The position numbers were made by a program, and so were the translations under genes. From positions 434,001 to 498,000 of the forward strand of contig NZ_SIZW01000043.1 of NCBI RefSeq assembly GCF_009866805.1: a stretch of 64,000 bases of DNA. The letters are read 5' to 3'. Under the pieces are notes generated by a model that saw nothing but the letters and a program-made list of their open reading frames with translations, was not told where the DNA came from and made no database searches. Each line of letters starts with the position of its first letter. The stretch's first letter is position 1. Origin of the DNA: Schauerella aestuarii. GTDB taxonomy: Bacteria > Pseudomonadota > Gammaproteobacteria > Burkholderiales > Burkholderiaceae_B. Below, piece after piece: positions 25,837 through 34,099 of the stretch.

Positions 25837-28218
25837 ATGACACGCACTTTCAAACCGATGCCGACGCGCGCCTCGCGCCTTGGCGGATTCCCCTTTAACG
25901 CCAACACCACCGCCAAAGCCGCAGGCGCACTGATTTGCTTTTCGCATCTGCGTTGGAACTTCGTGTATCAGCGCCCACAGCATTTGATGACTCGCATGTC
26001 GGTGCATCAGCCGGTGTTCTTCTTCGAGGAGCCCGTGCTGTCCAACGGCGATAAGCCAATGTTGATCCGCACCCAGGTCACGCCTCACGTCACCGTACTG
26101 GTTCCTCATTTGCCGCACGCTATGAACGAAGCGCAGAAGGTGGATGCGCAGCGTCATCTGCTGCAGGAATTGATCGATTCCGAGCGCCTGACGCGTCGCA
26201 CGTTCTGGTATTACACGCCGATGAGTCTTGAGTTCTCGGCAGAAATTCACGCCGATGTGGTGGTGTATGACTGCATGGACGAGTTGTCTGCATTCCGGGG
26301 GGCACCGGCGTCGCTCATCGCGTGGGAAAAGAAGCTGTTCGCCAAAGCCGATGTGGTGTTTACCGGCGGATTCAGTTTGTTTGAGGCCAAACGCACGTTG
26401 CACCCTAATGTGCATGCTTTTCCGAGTAGTGTGGACATCGATCATTTCAAGCAGGCGCGCGCGCCCACGATTGCATCGCCTGTAGATCAGGCAGCGATTC
26501 CCTCACCGCGCCTGGGTTTCTTCGGGGTGATCGACGAACGCTTCGATATCGAGCTCGTCAGCGCCTTGGCGACTGCGCGGCCGGACTGGCATTTCGTGCT
26601 GGTGGGGCCAGTGGTGAAGATCGATCCAGCAACGCTTCCACATCAAGCGAACCTTCATTACCTGGGCGGCAAATCCTATGACGAATTGCCGTGCTATCTC
26701 GCAGGCTGGGATGTGGCCCTGATGCCTTTCGCGCGCAATGAATCGACGCGCTATATCAGTCCCACCAAGACACCGGAGTACCTGGCGGGTGGACGCATCG
26801 TCGTATCCACGCCAATTGCAGATGTGATGTCGGATTACAAGGATGGCCGCGTCGTCAAGATTGCCGATAGCGCGGAAGCGTTTCAGGCGGCCATTGTTTC
26901 GGCGCTTGAAAGCGCGCCCGATAAGGATGAGATCTTCGCGCTTTGCGACGCTGCGATCGAAGGCAAGTCGTGGGATCACACGGTGGGTGAAATGCGTAAG
27001 CAGCTTGCCCGCGTGGATGGGCTGAAGCCAACCCTGAAAGCCAGTGCAAACAGCGCAGTGAATGTATTGCGCGCCATCCCGCAGCACGCCGATTATGACT
27101 ATCTGATCGTGGGCGCAGGCTTTGCTGGCAGTGTGCTGGCGGAGCGCCTGGCGTCCGATTCGGGCAAACGTGTGCTGGTGGTCGACAAGCGCTCCCATAT
27201 CGGCGGAAACGCCTACGATTACTACGATGCCGCGGGCATTTTGGTCCATCGATATGGCCCGCACATCTTCCATACCAATGCCAAACGGATTGTCGACTAC
27301 CTTTCGCAATTTACGCATTGGCGGCCGTATGAGCACCGCGTGCTGGCAAACGTCGATGACCAGCTCGTGCCCGTTCCGATCAATCTGACCACGTTGGAAA
27401 TGCTGTACGAACGGGCTTTCACGCCCGAGAGTGCGCAAGCGTTTCTCGATGATTTGGCCGTTCCTGTCGAGAATCCGAAAACGTCGGAAGATATCGTGGT
27501 CTCGCGCATCGGCCGAGACTTGTACGAGAAGTTCTATCGCGGCTATACCCGCAAGCAGTGGGGGCTCGATCCGAGTGAACTCGATGCTGCCGTCGCGGCG
27601 CGCATCCCGATTCGTACCAATGAGGACGATCGTTATTTCGACGACGAATTTCAGCAGATGCCAGCCAACGGCTATACGGCGATGTTCGAGCGCATGCTGG
27701 CGCATCCCAACATCGATGTGTTGCTCGATACGGATTTCAGCGACGTGGCCAAGCAGGTGAATTACAGCGAGCTGGTGTATACGGGCCGGGTCGACGAGTA
27801 CTTCGATTACCAGTACGGCCCACTGCCATATCGGTCGCTCAGATTCGAGCACGAGACCGTTGACACCGAAACGTTCCAGCCCGTGGGCGTGGTCAATTAT
27901 CCAAGCGCCTCTGTGCCATACACGCGCGTGACGGAATACAAATATCTGACCGGCCAGACGCACCCGCAGACGAGCCTGACTTACGAGTTCCCCGGCGACG
28001 AAGGTGACCCGTATTATCCCGTGCCACGACCCGAAAATGCGGCGCTCTACGCCAAGTACCGAGACCTTGCCGATGCGGCGCCGGACGTCACTTTCGTTGG
28101 GCGTCTGGCCACATACCGGTACTACAACATGGACCAAGTGGTGGCTCAGGCGCTTGCGACGTACGATCGCATGTGCGCGAACGTGTCGCCCACAGATGGC
28201 TTGGCGGCGGTGGCATAG
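25837..28218 (+). CDS. Glycosyltransferase fused to UDP-galactopyranose mutase
   Basis: 793-residue two-domain protein in one uninterrupted frame. Residues 28-400 form a GT-B glycosyltransferase: ICFSHLRWNFVYQRPQHLM is typical of sugar transferases of this group, with SPTKTPEYLAGGRIVVSTP as the C-terminal donor-binding region. Residues about 419-785 are UDP-galactopyranose mutase (Glf): YDYLIVGAGFAGSVLAERLA, HIGGNAYDYYD, YGPHIFHTN and the flavin-site YTRKQWG. The mutase makes UDP-galactofuranose, so the fused transferase may add galactofuranose to a surface glycan; this coupling is inference. The ATG at 25837 follows AGGCGGG. The next gene begins two bases after its stop. Confidence 0.9.
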   Translation: MTRTFKPMPTRASRLGGFPFNANTTAKAAGALICFSHLRWNFVYQRPQHLMTRMSVHQPVFFFEEPVLSNGDKPMLIRTQVTPHVTVLVPHLPHAMNEAQKVDAQRHLLQELIDSERLTRRTFWYYTPMSLEFSAEIHADVVVYDCMDELSAFRGAPASLIAWEKKLFAKADVVFTGGFSLFEAKRTLHPNVHAFPSSVDIDHFKQARAPTIASPVDQAAIPSPRLGFFGVIDERFDIELVSALATARPDWHFVLVGPVVKIDPATLPHQANLHYLGGKSYDELPCYLAGWDVALMPFARNESTRYISPTKTPEYLAGGRIVVSTPIADVMSDYKDGRVVKIADSAEAFQAAIVSALESAPDKDEIFALCDAAIEGKSWDHTVGEMRKQLARVDGLKPTLKASANSAVNVLRAIPQHADYDYLIVGAGFAGSVLAERLASDSGKRVLVVDKRSHIGGNAYDYYDAAGILVHRYGPHIFHTNAKRIVDYLSQFTHWRPYEHRVLANVDDQLVPVPINLTTLEMLYERAFTPESAQAFLDDLAVPVENPKTSEDIVVSRIGRDLYEKFYRGYTRKQWGLDPSELDAAVAARIPIRTNEDDRYFDDEFQQMPANGYTAMFERMLAHPNIDVLLDTDFSDVAKQVNYSELVYTGRVDEYFDYQYGPLPYRSLRFEHETVDTETFQPVGVVNYPSASVPYTRVTEYKYLTGQTHPQTSLTYEFPGDEGDPYYPVPRPENAALYAKYRDLADAAPDVTFVGRLATYRYYNMDQVVAQALATYDRMCANVSPTDGLAAVA

Positions 28219-28219
28219 G

Positions 28220-29377
28220 GTGGTGGTCCCGCAATTTGAAAGCTTTATCCAAGGCGGGTTCGAGTGCGGCAGCCACCTGTGGCCGGATGGTCGCCGTCTG
28301 GATCTCAGTGCGTCGACGGGCCACGCCTATCATCCGTCACAGGATTTTGAAGCGGTTGCCGCCTGCGGTATACGTACCGTTCGCGACGGCATATGCTGGC
28401 ACCTCATCGAGGCGTCAGCCGGCAAGTACGAATGGGGCAGTGCCTTACCCACAGTGCTTGCTGCCACGCAGGCGGGGGTCCAGGTGATGTGGGATCTCTG
28501 CCATTACGGCATCCCGCCTCACATCGACGTGTGGTCGGGCGAGTTTCCGGAGCGTTTCGCGGCCTTTGCGCGTGAGGCGGCCCGGGTCATCCGGCGTGTT
28601 TCGGGGCACTCGTCGATATTCTGTCCGATCAATGAGATCTCGTATTGGGCATGGGCCGGAGGCGACGTCAGCCATTTCGGGCCCAGTGCCGTCGGGCGCG
28701 GTGCCGAGCTGAAACGGCAACTCGTCCGTGCCAATCTCATGGCCATCGCAGCAATAAAAGAAGTGGACCCCGGCGCAATATTGTTGAGCGCCGAGCCCGC
28801 CATCCACGTTGCCCCGCAAACGGCGGATGACGCGCAAGTGGCCCGCTATTTCGATGCGCTTCAATTTGAGGCCAGCGACATGCTCTTGGGAAAGACCCAT
28901 CCGGAGCTGGGCGGTCACGGTGCCTGCCTGGATGTGGTGGGCGTTAACTTCTATCCACAAAACCAGTGGTTTTGGGGCGGCGAATGCATTGGGCGTGAAT
29001 CGAATACCTATCGTCCGCTACGGCATATCCTGCAAGAGATTTTCATGCGCTACGAGCGTCCGATTCTGATCTCGGAAACTGGCGCCGAAAGTAAAGAGCG
29101 CCTGCCCTGGTTCCGGTATGTGTGCGACGAAGCGGTTGCCGCCATGAATGCAGGCGTCGTGTTGACGGGCATCTGCCTCTACCCGATTACCGACTATCCG
29201 GGCTGGGGCGACGATCGGCATTGCGAAACCGGTTTGCTGGGGTATCCGGATGGCGCGGGCGAGCGGCCGGTGCATGGGCCGCTTGCAGATGAGATCGCCG
29301 CACAAGCGGCCCGCTTCGATGCACTGCTTGGTGACTTGACGCAACGGCCCTCTCTGCAGGTGACGCCGATTGCGTGA
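28220..29377 (+). CDS. Glycoside hydrolase clan A-like protein (beta-glucosidase type)
   Basis: 385 residues from a GTG start at 28220, directly after the stop of the fusion gene. A second GTG at 28223 is equally possible. The TIM-barrel pattern of clan GH-A is visible: acid/base Glu139 in FCPINEISYW and the likely nucleophile Glu286 in ILISETGAES. It has no signal peptide, so it is probably cytoplasmic. Such proteins recur beside glycosyltransferases and UDP-galactopyranose mutase genes. A role in trimming or forming a galactofuranose-containing glycan or glycoside is possible but unproven. Family-level assignment is moderate. Confidence 0.8.
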   Translation: MVVPQFESFIQGGFECGSHLWPDGRRLDLSASTGHAYHPSQDFEAVAACGIRTVRDGICWHLIEASAGKYEWGSALPTVLAATQAGVQVMWDLCHYGIPPHIDVWSGEFPERFAAFAREAARVIRRVSGHSSIFCPINEISYWAWAGGDVSHFGPSAVGRGAELKRQLVRANLMAIAAIKEVDPGAILLSAEPAIHVAPQTADDAQVARYFDALQFEASDMLLGKTHPELGGHGACLDVVGVNFYPQNQWFWGGECIGRESNTYRPLRHILQEIFMRYERPILISETGAESKERLPWFRYVCDEAVAAMNAGVVLTGICLYPITDYPGWGDDRHCETGLLGYPDGAGERPVHGPLADEIAAQAARFDALLGDLTQRPSLQVTPIA

Positions 29378-29533
29378 AGGCAGCGCGAGGCAGTGCGTGA
29401 AGCAGCAGTGGGCGTCGACGCGCCCTGTTAAGATTTCCGCGCGAAAGTGCGTGGCGCTCCGGAGTCTTGAGAGCACAACGTGCTGCATTCGTATCGCCCG
29501 ATGCGCCAACCCTTCGAATAGGCCTTCAACAGC

Positions 29534-30526
29534 ATGCAAGCGCTCACGATCACAACGTATGGCGGACCCGATGTGGTCCAACTCGAACAGAATGCTCCGG
29601 TTCCCGTGCTTGAGGCGGGTCATCTGCTTGTTCGCGTGCGGTGTGCCGGTATCAATTTCATGGACATCCATACGCGTCAGGGTAAGTATGCGAACTCGCG
29701 CACCTATCCGGTCCGCTTGCCCACCACACTCGGCATGGAGGGGGCGGGCGACGTTGTGGGTGTGGGCGAGGGCGTGACCGGCTACGCCGCAGGCGATCGT
29801 GTGGCTTGGTGCATTGCGTGGGGCAGTCACGCCGAATACGTTTCGATCCCTGCTGCGCGCGCAGCCAAGCTGAGCGATGACATCGGCTATGACCTCGCCG
29901 CCGCCGCCATCTTTCAAGGCTCGACCGCGCATTATCTGGTGGAAGATGTCGCCCGACTGGCATCCGGCAGTACGTGTCTGGTGCATGCCGCAGCGGGCAG
30001 CATTGGCCAACTGCTGGTGCAGATGGCGAAGCGAAAGGGTGCCACCGTGATCGCCACCGCCAGCGATGCGGCAAAGCGCGAGGTCGCTCGCGCGCGCGGT
30101 GCCGACATCGTGTTGCCCTATGACGATGGCGCATTTGCCGATGCGGTACGCGCCGCAACCGGCGGTGCGGGTGTCGATGTCGTGTTTGACGCAGTGGGCC
30201 GCGCCACGCTGAGAGACAGTTTTCGGGCCACCCGAACCCGCGGTCTGGTGGTGAACTATGGATCCGTGTCGGGATCGGTTCAGGATCTGGATCCGATCGA
30301 GCTGGGAGAGAGCGGATCGTTGTTTTTGACGCGTCCGCGGCTTGCCGATCATATGCAGACCGGCGCGGTGGTGCAGGCGCGTGCCGATGCCGTGTTCGCC
30401 GCCATCCGGGAGGGCGACTTGACCATCGATTTCACCGCGCTGCACGCTTTGGAAAGTGTGAGGCCGGCCCATGCGCGCATCGAGGCGCGACAGCAGATCG
30501 GCAAGGAAGTGGTCTGGATTCAGTAG
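29534..30526 (+). CDS. Quinone oxidoreductase (QOR-type MDR)
   Basis: 330-residue NADPH-dependent reductase. It has GINFMDIHTRQGKY, LGMEGAGDVVGVG and the Rossmann motif HAAAGSIGQLLVQMAKRKGA, followed by LPYDDGAFADAV. No structural zinc cysteines. It stands alone between the glycosidase-like gene (156-base gap) and the convergent NmrA-like gene. Function is probably one-electron-safe quinone or enal reduction. It is homologous to, but clearly diverged from, the gene at 22036-23031. Confidence 0.92.
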   Translation: MQALTITTYGGPDVVQLEQNAPVPVLEAGHLLVRVRCAGINFMDIHTRQGKYANSRTYPVRLPTTLGMEGAGDVVGVGEGVTGYAAGDRVAWCIAWGSHAEYVSIPAARAAKLSDDIGYDLAAAAIFQGSTAHYLVEDVARLASGSTCLVHAAAGSIGQLLVQMAKRKGATVIATASDAAKREVARARGADIVLPYDDGAFADAVRAATGGAGVDVVFDAVGRATLRDSFRATRTRGLVVNYGSVSGSVQDLDPIELGESGSLFLTRPRLADHMQTGAVVQARADAVFAAIREGDLTIDFTALHALESVRPAHARIEARQQIGKEVVWIQ

Positions 30527-30549
30527 GCCGGCAGGCGGGCGACCGTGCA

Positions 30550-31518
30550 TCATTCTGCAGGCGGGTGTCGTAGTCGATCGACGATCCCGTTTTGATCGAT
30601 CCAATCAGATACGGTGGTGACTGAGATGTTGCGGGCTGCATTGAATGTGCGGTGCTTGTGCCACGCCACGCCTTTACCCTCCGCAAACACGGCCCGGTAT
30701 TTTTTCATCTGATCCTCGGGGGCGGCGGCAAGTTCGCGCTTCAGTTCGGGAACGCTCCATTCGATTCTCGACACGTTTCGTCCAAGTTGCTTGTCGATCG
30801 AATCGGCCAGTTGCTGATAAGTGAGCGTATCGCCAGCGGTAAAAACCACTTCGTTGGCGATGCGTGGTTCGGCGAATACGATCTGCGCCGTCAGCATGCC
30901 GATATCTTCCGGCGTCGTTACGGTGACCTGCGTGTTCCAGCTCCCCAGCGCACGCACGGTGTTTTGCGCGAGATCGATAACGCCAAATGCGGGTTCGAAC
31001 AAAAAGCTCGTAAACATGCCTGTGGAAATGATGATCCACTCGGTGGCGTGTTGCGCACGCAGCAGATCGCGTACGTCGAGTTGCTCATCGAACAGATTCT
31101 GCGGGCTGCCTCGGCCGATGACGTCATAGTCGACGCCGAACTGCCACGGCACGTAACGTTTGACGCCCGACGCGAGGGCGGCCCGCGCGAGCTTGAGTTG
31201 TGTGCCCGCACCGGCCACGAAACCGACGCAACCGATGACGGTGTCGAATCGCGCGAAATGCGCGGCAAGCACTTCGATCGAATCGTGCGCGATATCGGCC
31301 TGGAGGATCTCGACGCCGAGTTGTTCAAGCGCTGCCAAGTCGCGCTTTTTGGACGCCTCGTGATCTCTGGCCATCCGTGAGCGCAACATCACGGTGACCC
31401 GCACTTGCTGCGTTTTCGGCGCGGCCTCGATCAGTGCATGGATGACCGACATGCCGAGTTCTCCGGCACCCAGCACCAGAATGTTGTCATGACTTTGTAG
31501 CGCGTTGATGGCCTGCAT
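30550..31518 (-). CDS. NmrA-like NAD(P)-binding protein (isoflavone reductase-like)
   Basis: 322 residues. Rossmann motif ILVLGAGELGMSVIHALIE at the N-terminus, a VMLRSR arginine positioned for NADP, and the atypical-SDR body (KRYVPWQFGVDYD). No catalytic YxxxK is obvious, so it may act as a redox sensor or an aromatic ether/ketone reductase. ATG at 31518 has AGGA 7 bases upstream. Divergent from the HxlR regulator across 97 bases, which suggests that the regulator controls it. Confidence 0.87.
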   Translation of the reverse strand: MQAINALQSHDNILVLGAGELGMSVIHALIEAAPKTQQVRVTVMLRSRMARDHEASKKRDLAALEQLGVEILQADIAHDSIEVLAAHFARFDTVIGCVGFVAGAGTQLKLARAALASGVKRYVPWQFGVDYDVIGRGSPQNLFDEQLDVRDLLRAQHATEWIIISTGMFTSFLFEPAFGVIDLAQNTVRALGSWNTQVTVTTPEDIGMLTAQIVFAEPRIANEVVFTAGDTLTYQQLADSIDKQLGRNVSRIEWSVPELKRELAAAPEDQMKKYRAVFAEGKGVAWHKHRTFNAARNISVTTVSDWIDQNGIVDRLRHPPAE

Positions 31519-31615
31519 CGAATTCCTTTTCTCCAGCGTTGAACAGCGAGTGGTTATGATTCTGTCAGGATTGGCGCTCGTCCATAAGTAGGCACACGAG
31601 TGATCCTGGGGGCGA

Positions 31616-32041
31616 ATGGATACCGAAGAAATCATCAGGCAGTCGCAGGCTGCGTGCGAAGCGCTCAGCGAAGCGGACGATGGCTTGAAGCGCGAAGTGC
31701 TGACCCATGCGGGCAATCGATGGTCGCTGGGAATCGTTCACACACTGGGCGTGGAAGGTCGGTTGCGTCATGCGGAGATCGCACGCCGCATGAGTGGTGT
31801 GACCCAGCGGATGTTGACGCGCAGCTTGCGTCAGCTCGAGCGTGATGGCCTGGTATTACGGCGCGATCACAACGAGGTGCCGCCACGCGTGGACTACGAA
31901 CTGTCCGAGCTGGGACGGGGCTTGCTTGCGCGGATGATTCCGCTCTGGATGTGGGTGGCGGATAACGCCGATGGATTTCGCGCTGCGCGCGACCGATACG
32001 ATCAGGACGATGCCGCTGACGGGAATGCCGACAAGCGCTGA
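31616..32041 (+). CDS. HxlR-family transcriptional regulator
   Basis: 141-residue winged-helix protein. The HxlR core is clear: GNRWSLGIVHTLGVEGRLRH, the recognition region GVTQRMLTRSLRQLERDGLV and the wing VPPRVDYELSELGR. Family members often sense reactive electrophiles or quinones through a cysteine; the only Cys here is in the N-terminal helix (QAACEAL). It is divergent from the NmrA-like gene, its likely target. The MFS gene 275 bases downstream is a second possible target. Confidence 0.92.
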   Translation: MDTEEIIRQSQAACEALSEADDGLKREVLTHAGNRWSLGIVHTLGVEGRLRHAEIARRMSGVTQRMLTRSLRQLERDGLVLRRDHNEVPPRVDYELSELGRGLLARMIPLWMWVADNADGFRAARDRYDQDDAADGNADKR

Positions 32042-32315
32042 GATAACGTCTTGCGAGTTTCTCGAAGGGTGATTCGTCAATTACCTGGGTTATCGCGGCA
32101 TAAGCGACAAGCGAGAATGGCTGCTCCGACCTGGGCGCGCAGCGGTTGGCGATCGAGGCGCTGGCATTGGGGCTGTGAGGTTTCTGCCCGACGATCCGCG
32201 CGTCGAGCGGGGATCGTTGATCCGGCATCAACAATCTTTTGACCTGTCGCACGTTTATGTCAACTTCGCGCGGCGCTACGATCGTCTCACTTTCTCCCTT
32301 TTCAGAGTCCTCATC

Positions 32316-33476
32316 ATGAAACCCATCTGGGCACTATTCGCGCTCGCTATCGGCGCCTTTGCGATTGGCACCACGGAGTTCACGCCCATGGGGCTGCTCC
32401 CCGTGATTGCCAACGGCGTCGAGGTATCTATCCCTACCGCAGGGATGTTGATCACCGCGTATGCACTGGGCGTGATGATCGGCGCGCCCATCATGACGCT
32501 GGCGTTCGCGCGTTTTCCCACCAAACTCGCGTTGATGTTGTTGATGGGCATCTTCGTGGCGGGCAATCTGTTTTCGGCGATTGCGCCGGGGTATTGGACG
32601 TTGCTGGTGTCGCGCCTCATTACGAGCCTGAATCATGGTGCGTTCTTCGGCCTCGGTTCGGTGCTTGCCGCAAGCCTGGTTGCCAAGGAAAAGCAGGCGA
32701 GCGCTGTTGCGACGATGTTTCTGGGGCTCACCATCGCCAATATCGGCGGGGTGCCGGCGGCGACCTGGATCGGGCAGCAGATCGGCTGGCGCATGGCGTT
32801 CGGCATTACCGCCGGGCTGGGCGTGCTCGCGATCGTGGCGCTGGCGCTCACCCTGCCCAAAGGCAAGCCAAGCCCAATGCCCGATGTGCGCGCGGAATTG
32901 AAGGTGTTGACGCGTCCGACCGTACTGATGGCAATGGCGACCACGGTGCTGGGTGCTGGCGCCATGTTCACGCTCTATACCTACGTGGCGCCCGTGCTGG
33001 AAAGTTTGACGGGTGCTTCCGCGGCCTTCATCACCTTGGCATTGGTGTTGATCGGCTTGGGTTTCACCATCGGCAACACCGTGGGCGGTCGCATGGCCGA
33101 TTGGTCGCTGGATGGCAGTACGAAGATCTTCCTGGCCCTGTTGGTCATTGTGATGCTGGTGCTGCCCTTGGTGTTGACCAGCCATATCGGTGCGGCAATC
33201 GGTTTGCTGATCTGGGGGGTGGTGACCTTCGCCATCGTGCCGCCGGTGCAGATCCGCGTGATGCAGGCCGCGCATGAAGCGCCCGGCCTGGCGGCCTCCG
33301 TGAACGTGGGCGCATTCAATCTGGGCAACGCGCTGGGTGCGGCAGCGGGCGGGGCGGTAATCTCGATGGGCCTGGGCTATGCGGCTGTGCCGATCGCGGG
33401 CGCAATCCTCGCCGCCGCGGGGCTGCTGCTTGTGATGGTGAACCGCGTGGCGAAGGTGTCGCCGATAACGGCATAA
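32316..33476 (+). CDS. MFS efflux transporter (AraJ/DHA1 family)
   Basis: 386-residue, 12-helix exporter. The start MKPIWALFALAIGAFAIGT leads into GTTEFTPMGLLP, the signature of the AraJ/chloramphenicol-arabinose efflux branch; SRLITSLNHGAFFGLGSV corresponds to motif C-like helices. ATG at 32316; the open frame extends upstream by 47 codons without family similarity. Substrates of this branch include sugars and drugs. It may be co-regulated with the HxlR/NmrA pair. Confidence 0.91.
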   Translation: MKPIWALFALAIGAFAIGTTEFTPMGLLPVIANGVEVSIPTAGMLITAYALGVMIGAPIMTLAFARFPTKLALMLLMGIFVAGNLFSAIAPGYWTLLVSRLITSLNHGAFFGLGSVLAASLVAKEKQASAVATMFLGLTIANIGGVPAATWIGQQIGWRMAFGITAGLGVLAIVALALTLPKGKPSPMPDVRAELKVLTRPTVLMAMATTVLGAGAMFTLYTYVAPVLESLTGASAAFITLALVLIGLGFTIGNTVGGRMADWSLDGSTKIFLALLVIVMLVLPLVLTSHIGAAIGLLIWGVVTFAIVPPVQIRVMQAAHEAPGLAASVNVGAFNLGNALGAAAGGAVISMGLGYAAVPIAGAILAAAGLLLVMVNRVAKVSPITA

Positions 33477-33547
33477 CGCCCACGCCTCATGCCGCGGATC
33501 GATTTGGATGCAGAGGGTCGTTGTTGGCTAAACGCCGTTGCGGGCGA

Positions 33548-33628
33548 TCAGCGGATGATCTGCAAATGGAAGCATCCGCTAAGCAGGCTGGACAGCACGA
33601 TCGCGGCGAGGAACGTTTGGGCTCGCAT
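33548..33628 (-). CDS. Tiny lipoprotein (26 residues)
   Basis: An open frame of 26 codons: short basic N-terminus, hydrophobic core FLAAIVLSSLLS and lipobox LLSGC, leaving a mature lipopeptide of about nine residues. Its ATG follows the stop of the 119-residue lipoprotein gene by three bases in the same direction, so the two could be translationally coupled. Such small lipoproteins are usually missed by gene callers. No family is recognised and the ribosome site is weak, so this could be a chance frame. Confidence 0.45.
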   Translation of the reverse strand: MRAQTFLAAIVLSSLLSGCFHLQIIR

Positions 33629-33631
33629 GAT

Positions 33632-33991
33632 CTATCGCTCGCGCGACGTTGAGAAGAACGTGCCGCCCTTGCCATCGGGCGTGAGCGTGACTGCGAACGG
33701 GATCGTCTTGCCGCACAGCTGAACGGTCCACCGTTCATCGACGCTGCCGTACTGGCGTGCCGCAGCGGACTTGCCTGTTCCGATCGGATTTTCTCTCAGC
33801 AGTTGGGTCTGGATGGCGTCCACCTGCTTGCACCCGGTCTCGACCTTGGCCCAATTGGACACTTGTTGCGCCACATCCGATTGCAAGGTGGCACCGGCGC
33901 GCGTGTCGCCGGTAACGGCCATGCGCGTGGCGCAACCGGCCAACGCCACGAGCGCCAATACGATGAAGGGATTGCGGGCGTTGTGCAGCAT
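33632..33991 (-). CDS. Small lipoprotein of unknown function
   Basis: 119 residues from the ATG at 33991 (MLHNARNPF), chosen because it gives a compact lipoprotein signal with lipobox LAGC; the frame extends 19 codons further upstream. The mature part is hydrophilic with two further cysteines (ETGCKQVD, VQLCGKTI) that could form a disulfide, and ends in a beta-rich PFAVTLTPDGKGGTFF segment. No named family recognised. It is followed by the 26-residue lipoprotein frame. Confidence 0.75.
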   Translation of the reverse strand: MLHNARNPFIVLALVALAGCATRMAVTGDTRAGATLQSDVAQQVSNWAKVETGCKQVDAIQTQLLRENPIGTGKSAAARQYGSVDERWTVQLCGKTIPFAVTLTPDGKGGTFFSTSRER

Positions 33992-34099
33992 CGTCACTCC
34001 GGTACTTATTTTGTTGGACCGCAATTGTGCCTCAAGTCGCGCGCCCATCGGCCAAGCAGGCGCCGCGCGGGCGCAGCACCTGCTCGCCCACGCTGCGCG

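Noticed and set aside
25671-25838. 55-codon minus-strand frame with a hydrophobic end, upstream of the glycosyltransferase fusion
   Set aside because: No ribosome site, no family similarity, and it overlaps the start of the well-supported fusion gene.
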